This document shows, one piece after another, positions 10,750 through 22,586 of a stretch of 64,000 bases of DNA (positions are counted from its first letter, which is position 1; each line of letters begins with the position of its first letter). The stretch covers positions 218,248,000 to 218,311,999 of the forward strand of contig NC_073304.1 in NCBI RefSeq assembly GCF_027595985.1. The letters are read 5' to 3'. Origin of the DNA: Sorex araneus (taxonomy: Eukaryota; Chordata; Mammalia; Eulipotyphla; Soricidae). The notes below the pieces were generated by a model. It worked only from the letters and a program-made list of their open reading frames with translations. It did no database searches and had not been told where the DNA came from. Made by a program: the position numbers and the translations under genes.

Positions 10750-11780
10750 GAAAAGAAAAGGTTCTCAGACTAGGAATCAGGGAAAAGACAATTTTAAATT
10801 CCTCCCAAATAGTCTCTGAATGTACTGAGTGACAAACAGGGACAAAAAAGAGACATGCACAGACAAAAGGGCTTTTAAGATTACAAAAAAGAGCTTTCTT
10901 GAATCATAAATAATGAGATAATGGTGTCAGGAATCTTCCTTAGACTGATATTTGAAAGTAAGAAGGGCTTATAGATGAATGTCTTGTAAGTGATCTCAAG
11001 CAAACAAGATGGAATATCTTCAGAAGGAGTGTCAGAAAACTCATAGAAAAAGAGCCAACAGAATGAAGGCAGAGAAATGAGATCTGTCTTTGCAGAAATC
11101 AGAGTCAGTTCATGTTTCTCAGGGCCCTAATCTGTGTGAGCATATTACGAGCGACTTGGAACATGCAAGAGGTGAAACGCATACTTGCTGGCTTGTTTGC
11201 AGACAACTGCCTAGGGTTCCAGCCCCACACTTCTGCCCCAGGAAGCTCATCAGCCCAGGCTGCGGGTGATGAAGCTTTAATTCCTCAATACCTCTAGTTC
11301 CTAGGGGCCTTGGCAGGCCCTTCACCAACATTTGCTGGGCCTGGTCTTGGAAAGAATATAAATCGCAAGTTGTGTGGAATAGACAAGGTGAGTCGGTAAT
11401 GAGAAAAGAAGCCCTCCAAAAGCTCGAATATGTTTAAGGACATTTGAGGCTAGAAAGGAGCATGAGGGCCCAGTTATCTGAGTCAGAAAGCTTAGCTATA
11501 AAGGAAAGAAGATCCCATAGAATGTCTTAAACTTTGTATTTTGCTCATTGCATCCCACTTCTATTTCTATTTCTCTGGCCCTGTAGTTCTTTTTAGGTAG
11601 TCTAGAAGGTAGATCTAAATGTTAGATTTGTTAGATTCAAGTCTGGTATTCAGGGAAGAGTTTGTGTCCTGTGTTCCTGCTGTGACAAAATGTCTTTCTA
11701 CAGACTTTTCCCGATCAGATACTTAAGCTTCTATACCCACAGGGGAAATTTCCCAATTTGTAGGGTGGGGTGGGGAGGTG
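10750..11780 (+). other. unassigned intergenic sequence
   Basis: No gene or clear repeat seen. It ends next to the left arm of the inverted duplication. Confidence 0.45.
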
Positions 11781-11785
11781 GGAAG

Positions 11786-12114
11786 ACAATTTGGGAGAGG
11801 AGGAAAAAATTAGCAAACTATTACTTTTTTTATTTTGGTTTTTGGGCCACACTAAGCTGTGCACAGGCTTACTCCTGGCTCTGTACTCAGGGATAACTCC
11901 TGGCAGGGCTCAGGAACCATATGTCATATCAGGGGATAGAACCTGGGTTGGCCTCATAAGAGGCAAACCCCTTACCTGCTGTGCTATCTCTTTGGGCCCC
12001 CCCAATTTTTTTTTAACATAGCTGACCATTTTTACAATTAAAAAGCTGCTGGGATCAACATCGTATGACTGCACAAATGAGATGAGCCTAAAGGATCATC
12101 TCTGTGAATTAAAA
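11786..12114 (-). repeat. left arm of a large inverted duplication (contains a SINE)
   Basis: The reverse complement of this segment matches 12566-12884 across three consecutive parts: outer flank (TTAGCAAACTATTA), a SINE (about 11826-11999) and inner flank (GCTGCTGGGATCAACAT, GATGAGCCTAAAGGATCATC). Because the unique flanks match as well as the SINE, the arms are a duplication and not two independent insertions. Confidence 0.85.
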
Positions 12115-12565
12115 TTGAAATTCAATTAAAGATAAGGTTGTACAACTGAAATTTAGTAGAGAGACTTTAGAATATTGGTAAAAGCCCTTACACTATGCAA
12201 AATTGTTTCTATACCTTCATAGGTTCACATTCCTGAGGGAGCAGTTACAGTTTTAGCGTTTCAAAGAAGTACAAAAATAGAAAAAGTTAAAATCCAAGGA
12301 TGTGGAACATCAGAGGTTCTTTCTTTTTGTTGCCTTGAGTTGCCCTAAAATCTATTATTTTTTTAAATTTTATAAGATCTTAATATTAGACTTTGAAGTG
12401 AACCATATTTATCATCTGTCTCATATCTGTCATTTTATAGACTGGAAACCAAAGAAAGGGGCACCTTTCCCTAACCCCAAGCCTAGAGCAGCAGAGCAAG
12501 GCTCAAGACAGAGATGGTGCCACAGTATTGTTAGAGAGCTCCTAATAATCTCTACTTTCTTTTTT

Positions 12566-12884
12566 AAATTCAGAGATGATCCTTTAGACTCATCTCATTT
12601 GTGCTGTTGTGTGATGATGATCCCAGCAGCTTTTCATTGCACAAACGGTCAGCTATGTTAAAGAAAAAACCATTTGAGGGGACCAAAGAGATAATAGGTA
12701 AGGGGTCTGCCTTGCAAGTGGCTGACCCATGTTCTATCCCCTGACATTACATGTGGTTACTGAGCACTGCCAGGAGTTATCCCTGAATATAGAGCCAGGA
12801 GTAATCCCTGAGCACTGCTAAGTGTGGCCCAAAAACCAAACCAAAGAAATATTAGTTTGCTATTTTTCTGTCCTCTCCTAAATA
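12566..12884 (+). repeat. right arm of a large inverted duplication (contains a SINE)
   Basis: Inverted partner of 11786-12114, separated by about 450 bases. Both SINE copies share idiosyncratic sites such as GTAAGGGGT in the head and TTCTATCCCCTGA at the B-box region. The inner flank GATGATCCTTTAGACTCATC and outer flank TATTAGTTTGCTA match the left arm in reverse. Confidence 0.85.
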
Positions 12885-12956
12885 ATGCATTTTATCTCTT
12901 ACTCCACTACTAAAGTGTAAAGTCACAAAGAATTCAGATTCAAAGTCTCTCATCTT

Positions 12957-13376
12957 TCCTCCCTCCCTCCCTCCCTCCCTCCCTCCCTCCCTCCCTCCCT
13001 CCCTCTCTCTCTTCCTTCCTTCCTCCTCCCCTTCCTCCCTCCCTCCCTCCCTCCCTCTCTCTCTTCCTTCCTTCCTCCTCCCCTTCCTCCCTCCCTCCTC
13101 CCCTCCCTCCTCCCCCTCCCTCTCCTCCCTCCCTCCTTCCCTCCCTCCCTCCCTTCCTTCCTTCCTTCCTTCCTTCCTTCCTTCCTTCCTTCCTTCCTTC
13201 CTTCCTTCCTTCCTTCCTTCCTTCCTTCCTTCCTTCCCTCCCTCCCTTCTCCCTCCCTCCCTCCTTCCTTCCTTCTTTCCTTCCTTCCTTCCTTCCTTCC
13301 TTCCTTCCTTCCTTCCTTCCTTCCTTCCTTCCTTCCTTCCTTCCTTCCTTCCTTCCTTCCTTCCTTCCTTCCTCAC
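12957..13376 (+). repeat. (CCCT)n/(CCTT)n polypyrimidine microsatellite
   Basis: About 420 bases of pure pyrimidine on the plus strand, in blocks of CCCT and CCTT units. Open frames across it are low-complexity artefacts. Confidence 0.97.
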
Positions 13377-13384
13377 CTCTTCTC

Positions 13385-13505
13385 CTGAGTTTCTGTTTTG
13401 AGGGGTTGTTCTCGACAGTGTTCAGGAGATCATGGAGTATCAGGGATCAAGCCTGCCTGCAAGTGTGTGCTCAGCATCTGTGTTACTGGACCATCTCTTG
13501 GGCCC
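13385..13505 (-). mobile_element. old SOR-like SINE remnant
   Basis: Diverged antisense copy with CAGTGTTCAGGAGATCATGG and ACCATCTCTTGGGCCCC. Confidence 0.5.
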
Positions 13506-14460
13506 CTTGAACTATTTATTTTATCGTGAATTTAGAGATACTCTGATTCTGGGACTAGGCTAACTCCTAAGACTCAACTCCTGCCTTCAAGGATCCTCGA
13601 AGAGAGGGTGCTTTTGTCTTGTTTTGTGCTTTGTGCCTTTGCTACTTATTTCATGCCAATTGACACAACCAGTTGTGTGAGGGTCTGTTTTTGGGTGCTT
13701 AGGTCCTCAGCTGCTGATCTTTACCCATTTATATCTGTAATCCAAGTGGCTTCTTGTCAGGGACACAGGCAATTCATAATTGTTCATCCACAGAGAGCCT
13801 TGTCATCCTGGTTGTCAGGATCTTTTCAGCTGGGAACATGAAATCATCGTTATTTGAGTGACATACTTGTTAATCCATCCCTTTCTGTCAAGCGGGTCAC
13901 TGGGAAGTGACTTTTTTATCACTCCCTCTCCCCTTCCAGAAAATAAAGCTATTTCCATCCTGTTTATTTCAACTTCTTCAGTAGGCTGACATCAAACCTT
14001 TCTAAGAAGGCAAGAGATGTTCCAGCCAGATAAATTCTTTGAAGAGTGCCAGTACAATCTGGCTTAAGCTTGGTTTTAGAAAGATCCTTAAGTATTTAAA
14101 AGATTTTTTAAAAACTGCTTTGGCATGCCACCAGGTCTATGGGGTGGTTTTATTCATGTCAGGCTACAGAAGAAAAACAGATCCTACTCGTGGGTGGGGA
14201 TTGCTAGTTCAAGATGGAAGTGATTTCACTCTTCTTTTTTCTCTCTATTATCATCTTAATCTCAGGAACATGATAGGCAATCAAATAAATCCCTCATACA
14301 AAGGCTGTTGTCTTTGATAATCCTCCAGTGAACCCTCACATTAGCTTTCGTGCTTGCTGGGCGTCACTTTCTGTTACCATTTAAGGAGATAGTTTGAGTA
14401 AGTAGGTTGGTTTGCTGAGACATCAACTCAGGTAAGTTGCTGTTGTCTTGTCCTAGAAGT
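13506..14460 (+). other. unassigned intergenic sequence
   Basis: No gene or repeat that I can support. Confidence 0.4.
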
Positions 14461-15016
14461 GTTAAGCCTGGGATTATAGGGTCCCAAGCAGTGAGATGGA
14501 CAGAAACACGAACTCAATAATGCAAAAGCGGTAGTAGGAGTTTTATTCCCATATACTGGGGTCAACTATGTCACCCACAGAGTGGTCTCTTGATAGTGAC
14601 CCCAACTTCAGACAGCAAGCAGTTTACATGGGGCTTGATTACATAAACATATGTGCCTTATTGTTTCAGAAAGAACTCTTACTTAGTTACCAAACAAAGA
14701 TGTTTTGGCAAGTGTCTAGGGTAGCAGTGGTCAGGCAATAGTTAAACAATAGTTTCTACTAGTGGTTTATGGTCACATATGCGACTTATTCTTTTAGGGT
14801 TAACAAAAGGCAATTTCTGGGGCATTTTGACTGGGCATAGTGATTGACTGAGCCCACTTGCTGGACCCAGGAACTTTCCCAGGTGGGTCCAGGTTGGCTA
14901 GTTACACACTGTTTCATTGCTGGGAAACCCAGACTGTTTTAGTTCCATAAGGGAACCTGAGGCCTAGCTGATTTTGTTGATTTCTGCTGCCTCTCATGGC
15001 GTCAGTGTCACCCTTG
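14461..15016 (-). mobile_element. possible degenerate retroviral LTR
   Basis: Antisense AATAAA (TTTTATTCCC near 14541) lies in a GC-mixed stretch of several hundred bases, with LTR-like phrasing but no coding frame. The family was not identified. It could also be ordinary unique sequence. Confidence 0.3.
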
Positions 15017-15033
15017 TAGATGGTGTTTCTTTT

Positions 15034-15220
15034 TTCTTTTCTTTTTTCTTTTTTTTGCTTTTTTGGGTCACACCCGGCGATGCTCAGGGGTTACTCCTGG
15101 CTCATGCACTCAGGAATCACTCCTGGTGCACTCAGGGGACCATATAGGATGCTGGGAATTGAACCCGGTTGCCCGTGTGCAAGGCAAACGTTCTACCCGC
15201 TGTGCTATCGCTCCAGCCCC
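15034..15220 (-). mobile_element. SOR-type SINE, variant A, with target duplication
   Basis: Antisense full copy ending CTATCGCTCCAGCCCC. The flanks 15018-15033 and 15223-15238 read AGATGGTGTTTCTTTT and AGAAGGTGTTTCTTTT (15 of 16 match). Confidence 0.92.
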
Positions 15221-15365
15221 ACAGAAGGTGTTTCTTTTGGCCTATGGTGGTTCATTAGTGATAGGGTCAGTGTAGGGAGGGTTGTGGGAAGGTCCTGGCA
15301 CCCCACAAATATTTTCCTTTAGATACTGGTGTCTGACATTCAATCATTTGTTAGTTTTTTTTTTA

Positions 15366-15366
<1 letters not shown>

Positions 15367-15407
<41 letters not shown>

Positions 15408-15408
15408 A
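15367..15408 (+). repeat. (ATCT)n microsatellite
   Basis: About ten tandem ATCT units. Confidence 0.95.
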
Positions 15409-15499
15409 TATTTAATTAGAAAAATCTTACTATGTTGCTTACCTTCCTATCCATCCATCTGCCCATCCATTTGTCAATCCATCTGAAGTCAGTGGGCCG

Positions 15500-16430
15500 C
15501 CACAGATGGCTTATGTGAGGCAGAGAGGAGACAATTATTTTCTCCCGTTCCACCTCTGCCACCCCAGGACCTGCTGGTGAAGCTCTTTGCAGGAAAGGAA
15601 AACCTGTCTTAGACTTTACCCAGCCTTTACAGGCCTTTGTCTTTCTTCACAGCAAAGAATTTCAGGAGTAGACAAGCAGTGAAGTAAAAATTTTATTTGG
15701 AGGTTTTGAGGAAGTGGAAGGAGGGAGAGAAAAGTGAGAGAAATGCATTCATGTTTTTTTAAATTATTATATTTTTGTTTTTTTTTGGGGGGGGGGAATC
15801 ACACCCAGCGATGCACAGGGGTTACTCCTGGCTTTGCACTCAGAAATTACTCCTGGCAGTGCTCAGGGGACCATATGGGATGCTGGGAATCAAACCTGGG
15901 TCGCCCGCATGCAAGGCAAATACCTGCTGTACTATCATTCCAGCACCATGTAATGCATCCAAGAGAGAACATTCTCTCCAAGGATGGGGAGGGCCCCAGT
16001 ATGCATCTCAAGCGGGGAGATGCAGGTGACACATGTGCTCCTGTGCTTGGGTACCACATGTGCTTGACTATGTGGGCACAAGCAGCACAGGGGCTCAGGC
16101 AGCATATGTGTGTGCTTTTATAGGGTTTTTCTAACCAGTCTCATATACATATGGGACTTTTACATGGATAAGAGTCCATTGCTACGGTGGTTGCCAAGTC
16201 AGTAGTTGGCAGTGGTCAATGGTCCTCTTTGAAATTCCTTTCCTTGGTCTTTGTTTCCGCTGGAGCTTGGGGAGGTCCAGCCATCTCTGGGTCTGTTGGC
16301 ACCAGGTGAAGTTTTATCAGCTCGCAAGGTGTGCTGTTTCCATCCTTGGGGCTATTGGTTTTATTACTTTCCAAGAATTTCTTTGCTATAGGGGGACCTT
16401 TTCTATCTACCTGCCCACATCAGATCCACC
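15500..16430 (-). mobile_element. possible degenerate LTR, interrupted by a SINE
   Basis: An antisense polyadenylation-like TTTTATTTGG near 15691 and long non-coding GC-mixed flanks on both sides of the SINE at 15778-15947 suggest an old LTR. No coding remnant was recognised and no family is assigned. Confidence 0.25.
15778..15947 (-). mobile_element. SOR-type SINE, variant A
   Basis: Antisense copy after a G-run, with GGACCATATGGGATGCTGGG and GCATGCAAGGCAAATACCTG. Confidence 0.9.
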
Positions 16431-16935
16431 CATTCAATTCTTTATTGAACACTTCATCTAAGTGTCTGGAGCACAGAGTGGTGGGTAAGTAGGGAGAGAT
16501 GCAGTTGCTGATGCAGTATGTGGATCGGATGTATATGATGTAGACACTCTGGGCTTTCTCACTCCAGCGAGTATTTTGACCTTCAACATAAGAATCACAG
16601 AAAAATCACAGAAAGGTTCTAAGTAGGGGAGTGCTATGTGGTGGTCTCATTAGGGCTTTGTGAAGATGTTTTGTAAAAGGCGAAAGATTTATATGATCTG
16701 AAGAGAATCCAGAGTATGATGTGCTGGACTGGGGGCAGAGGGAATGAGGGAAAGCAAGACCAGCAGGAGCTCAGCTGGGAAGCTAGCGCAGCTACCTGAA
16801 AGAGAGAGGCTGAGAGTAGTTTATTACTGTCTGTAGGAAGATGATTTCTAGTAGACACATGCATTCATAGTAATACAGGATAAAAGAGCAAAGGCATGTT
16901 CATTCAAGTTTTTGGTTTTTTTTTTGGCCATAAAA

Positions 16936-17178
16936 AGAATATTGCACTGTAGTCCCATTGTTCATCGATTTGCTCGAGCGGGCACCAGTAAAGTCTCCAC
17001 TGTGAGACTTGTTGTTACTGTTTTTGGCATATCGAATATGTCATAGGTAGATTGCCAGGCTCTGCCGTGTGGGTGGGATACTCTTGGTTGCTTGCCAGGC
17101 TCTCCAAGAGGGACGGAGGAATCAAACCTGGGTCAGCCAGGCAAATGCCTTACCCGCTGTGCTATTGCTTCAGCCCCT
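16936..17178 (-). mobile_element. SOR-type SINE, variant B
   Basis: Antisense copy: CGATTTGCTCGAGCGGGCAC, GTGAGACTTGTTGTTACTG, GGCATATCGAATATG, then the antisense head ending in GCTTCAGCCCC. Confidence 0.9.
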
Positions 17179-17332
17179 TTATTATTGATTCTATATACTA
17201 CAGAAGCTATAGTATATAATATATGCTCTATCTCTTCAACCATTTTTATTACACCTTAAACTGTACATACTTGAGAATTCTAATTAATTTGCTATAGATA
17301 CACACATATATACATATATGTACGTATATATT

Positions 17333-17482
17333 GTCTTGGGGCTACATCCAGCAGTGCTAAGGGCTTATCCCTGGCTCTGTGCATAGGGATCACTACTGGC
17401 GGTATGACCATATGTAGTGTCAGGGATCAAACTGGGGTCACTTGCAAGACAAGTGCCTTAATACTGTATTATTTCTCCTGCT
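17333..17482 (-). mobile_element. old SOR-like SINE, variant A
   Basis: Diverged antisense body with GGGGCTACATCCAGCAGTGC and CAGGGATCAAACTGGGGTCA. Confidence 0.65.
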
Positions 17483-17489
17483 CTTAGAT

Positions 17490-18471
17490 GGAATCTAATT
17501 ATACATTTTTTCTGAAGTATTTTTTTTGTATGTGTGTGTTCAAGACTGTGTTTTGGATAAATAGTTACTATGATGGATTCATTTGTAAATGAGAGAACTA
17601 AAGCAGTGAGTGTAGAGAGGTACCTAAAACTGATCAGTGACAATAGCACATGTGCATGGAACCAGTCCCAGGCTTCATAGTAGACCCATGTATTATAGTT
17701 GTGTCTTGTGTCATAATGGTATTATTGCAGATTTATTTCTAGGCTTCTCCTTTCTATATTCATGGGTAACATTTTTCTAATCTGCACACTATGTATGGTT
17801 TGGTGTTTAGTTTGGAACAATTAGAGTTTCCCTGTCTATTTTTCCTTTCTTTTGGCGAGAAACAATTACGTTTTTCAACTTTTGACTTTCAAAGGATGAC
17901 TCTCCCCCTTTTTAAAGACCATATTGAGGTTGCTTTACCCTTTCTACATCTTGTTACAGTGAAGATTATTGGAAAGGACTTTGGGTTGGGGGTAAGATTA
18001 CCTGTCCTGTTATTAACCTAGTGGGTGATCTTCATTGAGCTGGTCTCAATTTTCTTATCATTTAAGTGGGACTAAAACCAATCTTCCCCATAATTAATAG
18101 GTCTGTTGTGGGGCGGAAGTGAGCTAATGCACACCAATGTGCTTTGTAGTTCATATGCAGGCCACATACACAAGTTATGCAATATGCATGTAATATACAC
18201 GTTGTGAGCGTCAACCTCAGTGTGCACATAAGGGCAAAAGCGACAGATGATTGTAAGCACCCCTGTGTCCATGCTCAGTTATGATCCCACCGGTCGGGAG
18301 AGAGAGGAAATCAATGAAGTTATGTTAGGAGACACAGGACTAGATTAAATCCTGGCCTAAAAGGTTTATCTCTTGTGTCCGTGTGGCTTGAAAGAGAACC
18401 ATTACTTCATGGGTTCCAGTACTACAAAATAGAATCCACGCAAAGGTCCTTCCAAATTTATGATGATAAAT
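17490..18471 (+). other. unassigned intergenic sequence
   Basis: No gene or recognisable repeat. Confidence 0.4.
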
Positions 18472-18637
18472 GGTTTTTTTTGGGTCACACCTGGCAATGT
18501 TCAGGGGTTACTCCTGGCTCTACACACAGGAATCACTCCTGGCAGTGCTGGGTGACCATATGGGATGCTGGGAATCGAACCTGGGCCGGCCATGTGCAAG
18601 GCAAACGCCCTACCCGCTGTGCTATCACTCCAGCCCC
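18472..18637 (-). mobile_element. SOR-type SINE, variant A
   Basis: Antisense full copy with GGAATCGAACCTGGGCCGGC, ending CTATCACTCCAGCCCC. The short flank GATAAATG is repeated on both sides. Confidence 0.93.
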
Positions 18638-18802
18638 GATAAATGTTCTTCTTACTATCTCTGAGATTATATTTCTTCTGCCTTCAGCTGAGCTCTGTAG
18701 GCCTCAGTTCCTATCACATCTGAGATCAATGCTCGCCCCTGATTGGAGGAGTTACTTTACTAAATGAGATGATCCATGCCTTCCACATAAAAGTGCTCAA
18801 GA

Positions 18803-19452
18803 GTGCTATTATTAAATGTGTGTATAGCCAAAATATGGAAACAACCCGAGTGGCCTAAAACAGATGACTGGTTAAAGAAACGTTGGTACATCTACACAAT
18901 GGAATACTATGCAGCTGTTAGGAGAAATGAAATCATGAAATTTTCTTATAAATGGGTAGACATGGAGAGTATCATGCTAAGTGAAATGAGTCAGAGAGAG
19001 AGGGACAGACATAGAAGGACTGCACTCATTTGTGGAGTATAGAATAACATCACATGAGGCTGACACCCAAGGACAGTAGATACAAGGGCAAGGGGGATTG
19101 CCCCATAGCTGGAAGACTGCTTCATGAGCAGAGGGGAGAAGGCAGATGGAATAGAGAAGGGATCACTAGGAAAATGATGGCTGGAGGAACCAGTTAGGAT
19201 GAGAGATGAATGCCAAAAGTAGATAATGGACCAAGCATGATGACCTCTCAGTGTCTGTGTTCCAAGCCATACTGCCCAAAAGTAGAGAGAGAGTATGGGG
19301 AATATTCTCTGCCTAAAAGGCAGGGGGTGGGTGGGAAAGGGGGATATACCTGGGATATTGGTGGTGGGGAATGTGCACTGGTGGAGTTTGATCATTGTGA
19401 GATTGTAACCCAAACATGACAGCTATTTCATGGTAATTCAATAAAATTTAAA
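18803..19452 (+). mobile_element. L1 3' end: ORF2 C-terminus plus 3' UTR
   Basis: 18803-19042 reads through the C-terminal part of L1 ORF2 with MEYYAAVRRNEIMKFSYKW and SIMLSEMSQ, ending at a stop. The 3' UTR (19043-19440) follows, containing CAGGGGGTGGGTGGG and ending in TTCAATAAAATTTAAA. It is 5'-truncated. The intact end of ORF2 suggests a fairly young copy. Confidence 0.93.
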
Positions 19453-20650
19453 AAATTTAAAAAATGTGTCTTAGTATGATAAATTAATGGCAAATCAATA
19501 AAATTTGATTAAAATTAGGTATATTTTGGGATGGACATTTGTAACATTCTGAGGAAGTTACCAAAACATTCTGCTATATATGTAATTATATATAATAATA
19601 GGAGTTTAGTGTACAATGAAATGGTCTTATATCTCTTTCCCTAGACAGTTTGAATTTCTTTCACCTATTTTTGCATAGGCTAAAGCAGTCTCGAATGACT
19701 TTGATAGACCTCAGTCCTTTGGCTTGTCCATCTCTCTGTCTTCTTTGTTTCTCCCATGCACTATGACTCTTTCTTTCCCCTTGATTCTCTCCTTCTTTAC
19801 CCAGAATTAGAGAGGTACAGGAGAGTTGCAAAAATTGATCATTTCATCTAGTTGCCCATTTTCTTTAACATTAACACATCATAACACATTCCATTAGAAA
19901 ATACATTCTTGAAAAATGTATATTGGCTAAAGGAAATAAAAAGATGCAAAGTATGGAATCATACAGACTTGGGTATGATTCTTGGCTCTGACATCAACTA
20001 TCCAAGTGATGCATGTAAATAATGAGTACCTTCTGTCTCCGGTTCCTCATGTGTTAAGTGAGTGGGTGTGCAGAAAATGCACACTGAGAGCTCTGAACAC
20101 TTGAGGCATTGGAAGCTCTCAGTATTGTTATTGTAGCTATGAAAAAAATTGAGCTACAGAAGGTTATTAAGTGCACTGGCATCTTTAAATTGAACTTGAA
20201 GTAGAGAGATTATCTCAAGTTATTTATGTGGACTTGACATGTCACAAATATCTTTAAGAGGTGGGAGAGGGAAGCAAAAGAGTCACTTGGCATTGGGAAG
20301 AAAATGTGATGAAGGGTGAGTGAGCAGTCAAGAAACAGTTTTGAAGTTTTGACTTAAACCAAGGAATCTAGGAGGCTTGAAAACTGTATATAAACAAGGA
20401 AACAGATTCTTTCCCAGGACTTTTAGGAAATATGAGTTTTACCAATACCTTGATTTTAGCCCAGTGAAACCTATGTCAGACTTAAGAATTATTAAACTAT
20501 AGCACCATACATATGCCTTGCTTTGAGTCACAAAGTTTGTGTTAATTTGTAACAATGGTAATGGAAAATTAATATAGCAAGAATGTATATGTATAATATA
20601 CAAACAGGAACTCTAGTGATTGACTTTTTCTGAGGGTTAAATTATAGTAA
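19453..20650 (+). other. intergenic, one MIR-like remnant
   Basis: About 19950-20060 resembles MIR (ACAGACTTGGGTATGATTCT, TCTCCGGTTCCTCATGTG). The rest is unassigned AT-rich sequence. Confidence 0.4.
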
Positions 20651-20655
20651 GTATT

Positions 20656-20845
20656 GTTGGTGAGAGAGCCCGGCAAGCTACCAAGAGTATCCCGCCTGCA
20701 TGGCAGAGCCTAGAAAGCTACCCGTGACATATTCGATATGCCAAAACAGTAACAACAAGTCTCACAATGGAGACGTTACTGGTACCGCTGGAGCAAATTG
20801 ATGAACAATGGGACGACAGTACTACAGTGCTATTGTTGGTGAAAA
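20656..20845 (+). mobile_element. SOR-type SINE, variant B, head missing
   Basis: GAGAGCCCGGCAAGCTACCA, GATATGCCAAAACAGTAACA and CAATGGGACGACAGT appear in the order of variant B. Confidence 0.85.
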
Positions 20846-20899
20846 TATTGTCTGAGTCAGTCTCTGTGGAAACAACATGGCGACCAAACAATTTGGGTC

Positions 20900-21480
20900 T
20901 TGGCATCTATCCCAAGAACACAAAAATACTCATTTGAAAAGATGTATGCACATTCATTGCAACATTAGACATAATAGAATATGGAAATAACCCAAATTTC
21001 CATTGACAGATAAATGGATTAAGAAATTGTGGTACTGTATGAGTGAAATGCAAACACGAAAGTTCATAAGTTTGTAACTGTACATCACAGTGATTCTCTA
21101 ATAAAAATTAAAAAAAAAGAAGTTGTGGTAGACATATACACAATGAAATACTACACAACTCTAATAAAATTTGAAACCCTGCTCTTTGCAACTGAATGGA
21201 GGGTATTGTGTTATGTGAAATAAGTCAGAAGCAAAAGGACAAACACCAGATGATTTCATTCATTGTGGTGTATAGACAATGTCAAATGATTACTAACTCT
21301 TGCCTTTGGTTGCAAAACTGAGATTACCAAGCAGCAGAGGAAACTGGAGACGGTGGAAGGAGTATATGGATTAGAAGTGACATAGAGACTGTGGTGTAGG
21401 ATCTTGAGTACATTAGTGGTGGTGTGGTGTAGGAAATTTGTACATCAAAATGATAAATATGTGCATCAAAATCACTAATA
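20900..21480 (+). mobile_element. old L1 ORF2 3' fragment, interrupted
   Basis: Degraded ORF2 C-terminal region with many stops. It is split at 21035-21116 by a short L1 3'-end insertion. Confidence 0.75.
21035..21116 (+). mobile_element. very short L1 3' end nested in an older L1
   Basis: About 82 bases ending TCTAATAAAAATTAAAAAAA, flanked by AAGAAATTGTGGTA (21021-21034) and AAGAAGTTGTGGTA (21117-21130), a 13-of-14 target duplication. Confidence 0.85.
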
Positions 21481-21709
21481 TTTATTCTGTTATATAAACT
21501 GTCATTAGAAAGAATCTAAATTATGTGTTTGCAGATGAAAGGAAAAATTCAGGAAATAGAACATTTTTATATGTAATTTATAAAATATTTGCAGTGCAAA
21601 CATGCAATGTGAAATCTTGAATTATTAGCATACCAGTTAGGATGGTGGTACTGACTCCAAACTGTACATTAGTTAAATTACACAACATTTAACTAATTTT
21701 ATTACTTTG

Positions 21710-21880
21710 AGGAAATTTGGGGGCCATGCCTGGTATATGTAGGGTCAGCTCTCAGCTCTGTACTTGGGGAGAACTCCCAGTGGTGCTCATGGAACCATAC
21801 ATAGTTATGTGTCTGGAACCAGGGTCAGCTGCAAGCAAGGCGAGTACCTCCACCCCTGTATTATCTCTCGGATCCTCCAG
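21710..21880 (-). mobile_element. old SOR-like SINE
   Basis: Diverged antisense body with TTGGGGGCCATGCCTGGTAT and CTGCAAGCAAGGCGAGTACC. Confidence 0.55.
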
Positions 21881-21984
21881 CCAGACTTTTAACTTGGAAA
21901 TTAAGATATTTACTGTACTACACAAAAATGATAGCATTTAAGTCTCATGGAGTCAAACATTTCTCAAATTACTCTAATGGAGAA

Positions 21985-22554
21985 GCAGAAAATTGCATAA
22001 AATATGCACCTGTACATTCATTGCAGCACTGTTCACAATAGTCAGAATCTGGAAACAAACTGAGTGCCCAAGAACAGATAATTGGTTAATGAAACTTTGG
22101 AACATCTATGCAATGAAATACTATGCAGCTGTCAGGAAAGATGAAGTCATGAAATTTTCCTACGTGTGGATAATCATAGATAGTATCATGCTAAGTGAAA
22201 TGAGTCAGAAAAAGAGGGACATATATATAATGACTGCATTCATTTGTGGAATATAAAATATCATGAAACTTAACACTGAAGGACAGTAGAGACAAGGGTC
22301 AGGAAGATTGCTCCACATTTGGAAGCCTGCCTTATGAGCTGGGGGAGAAGGCAGCTGGGATAGAGAAGGGATCATGAACTCAATGATGGTTGGAGGGATC
22401 ACTCAGGATGGGAGATGTGTACTGAAAGTAGATAAAGAACCAAACATGATAGCCTCTCAGTGTCTGTATGGAAAACCATAATACCCATAAGTAGAGAGAA
22501 AGAGTGAAATTGTCTGCCATAGAGGCAGGGGGAGGGGTTGGACGGTGTGTGTTT

Positions 22555-22586
<32 letters not shown>

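Noticed and set aside
12852-13376. Open frame rich in Lys, Glu, Gly and Arg on the minus strand
   Set aside because: It is a translation of the polypyrimidine microsatellite.
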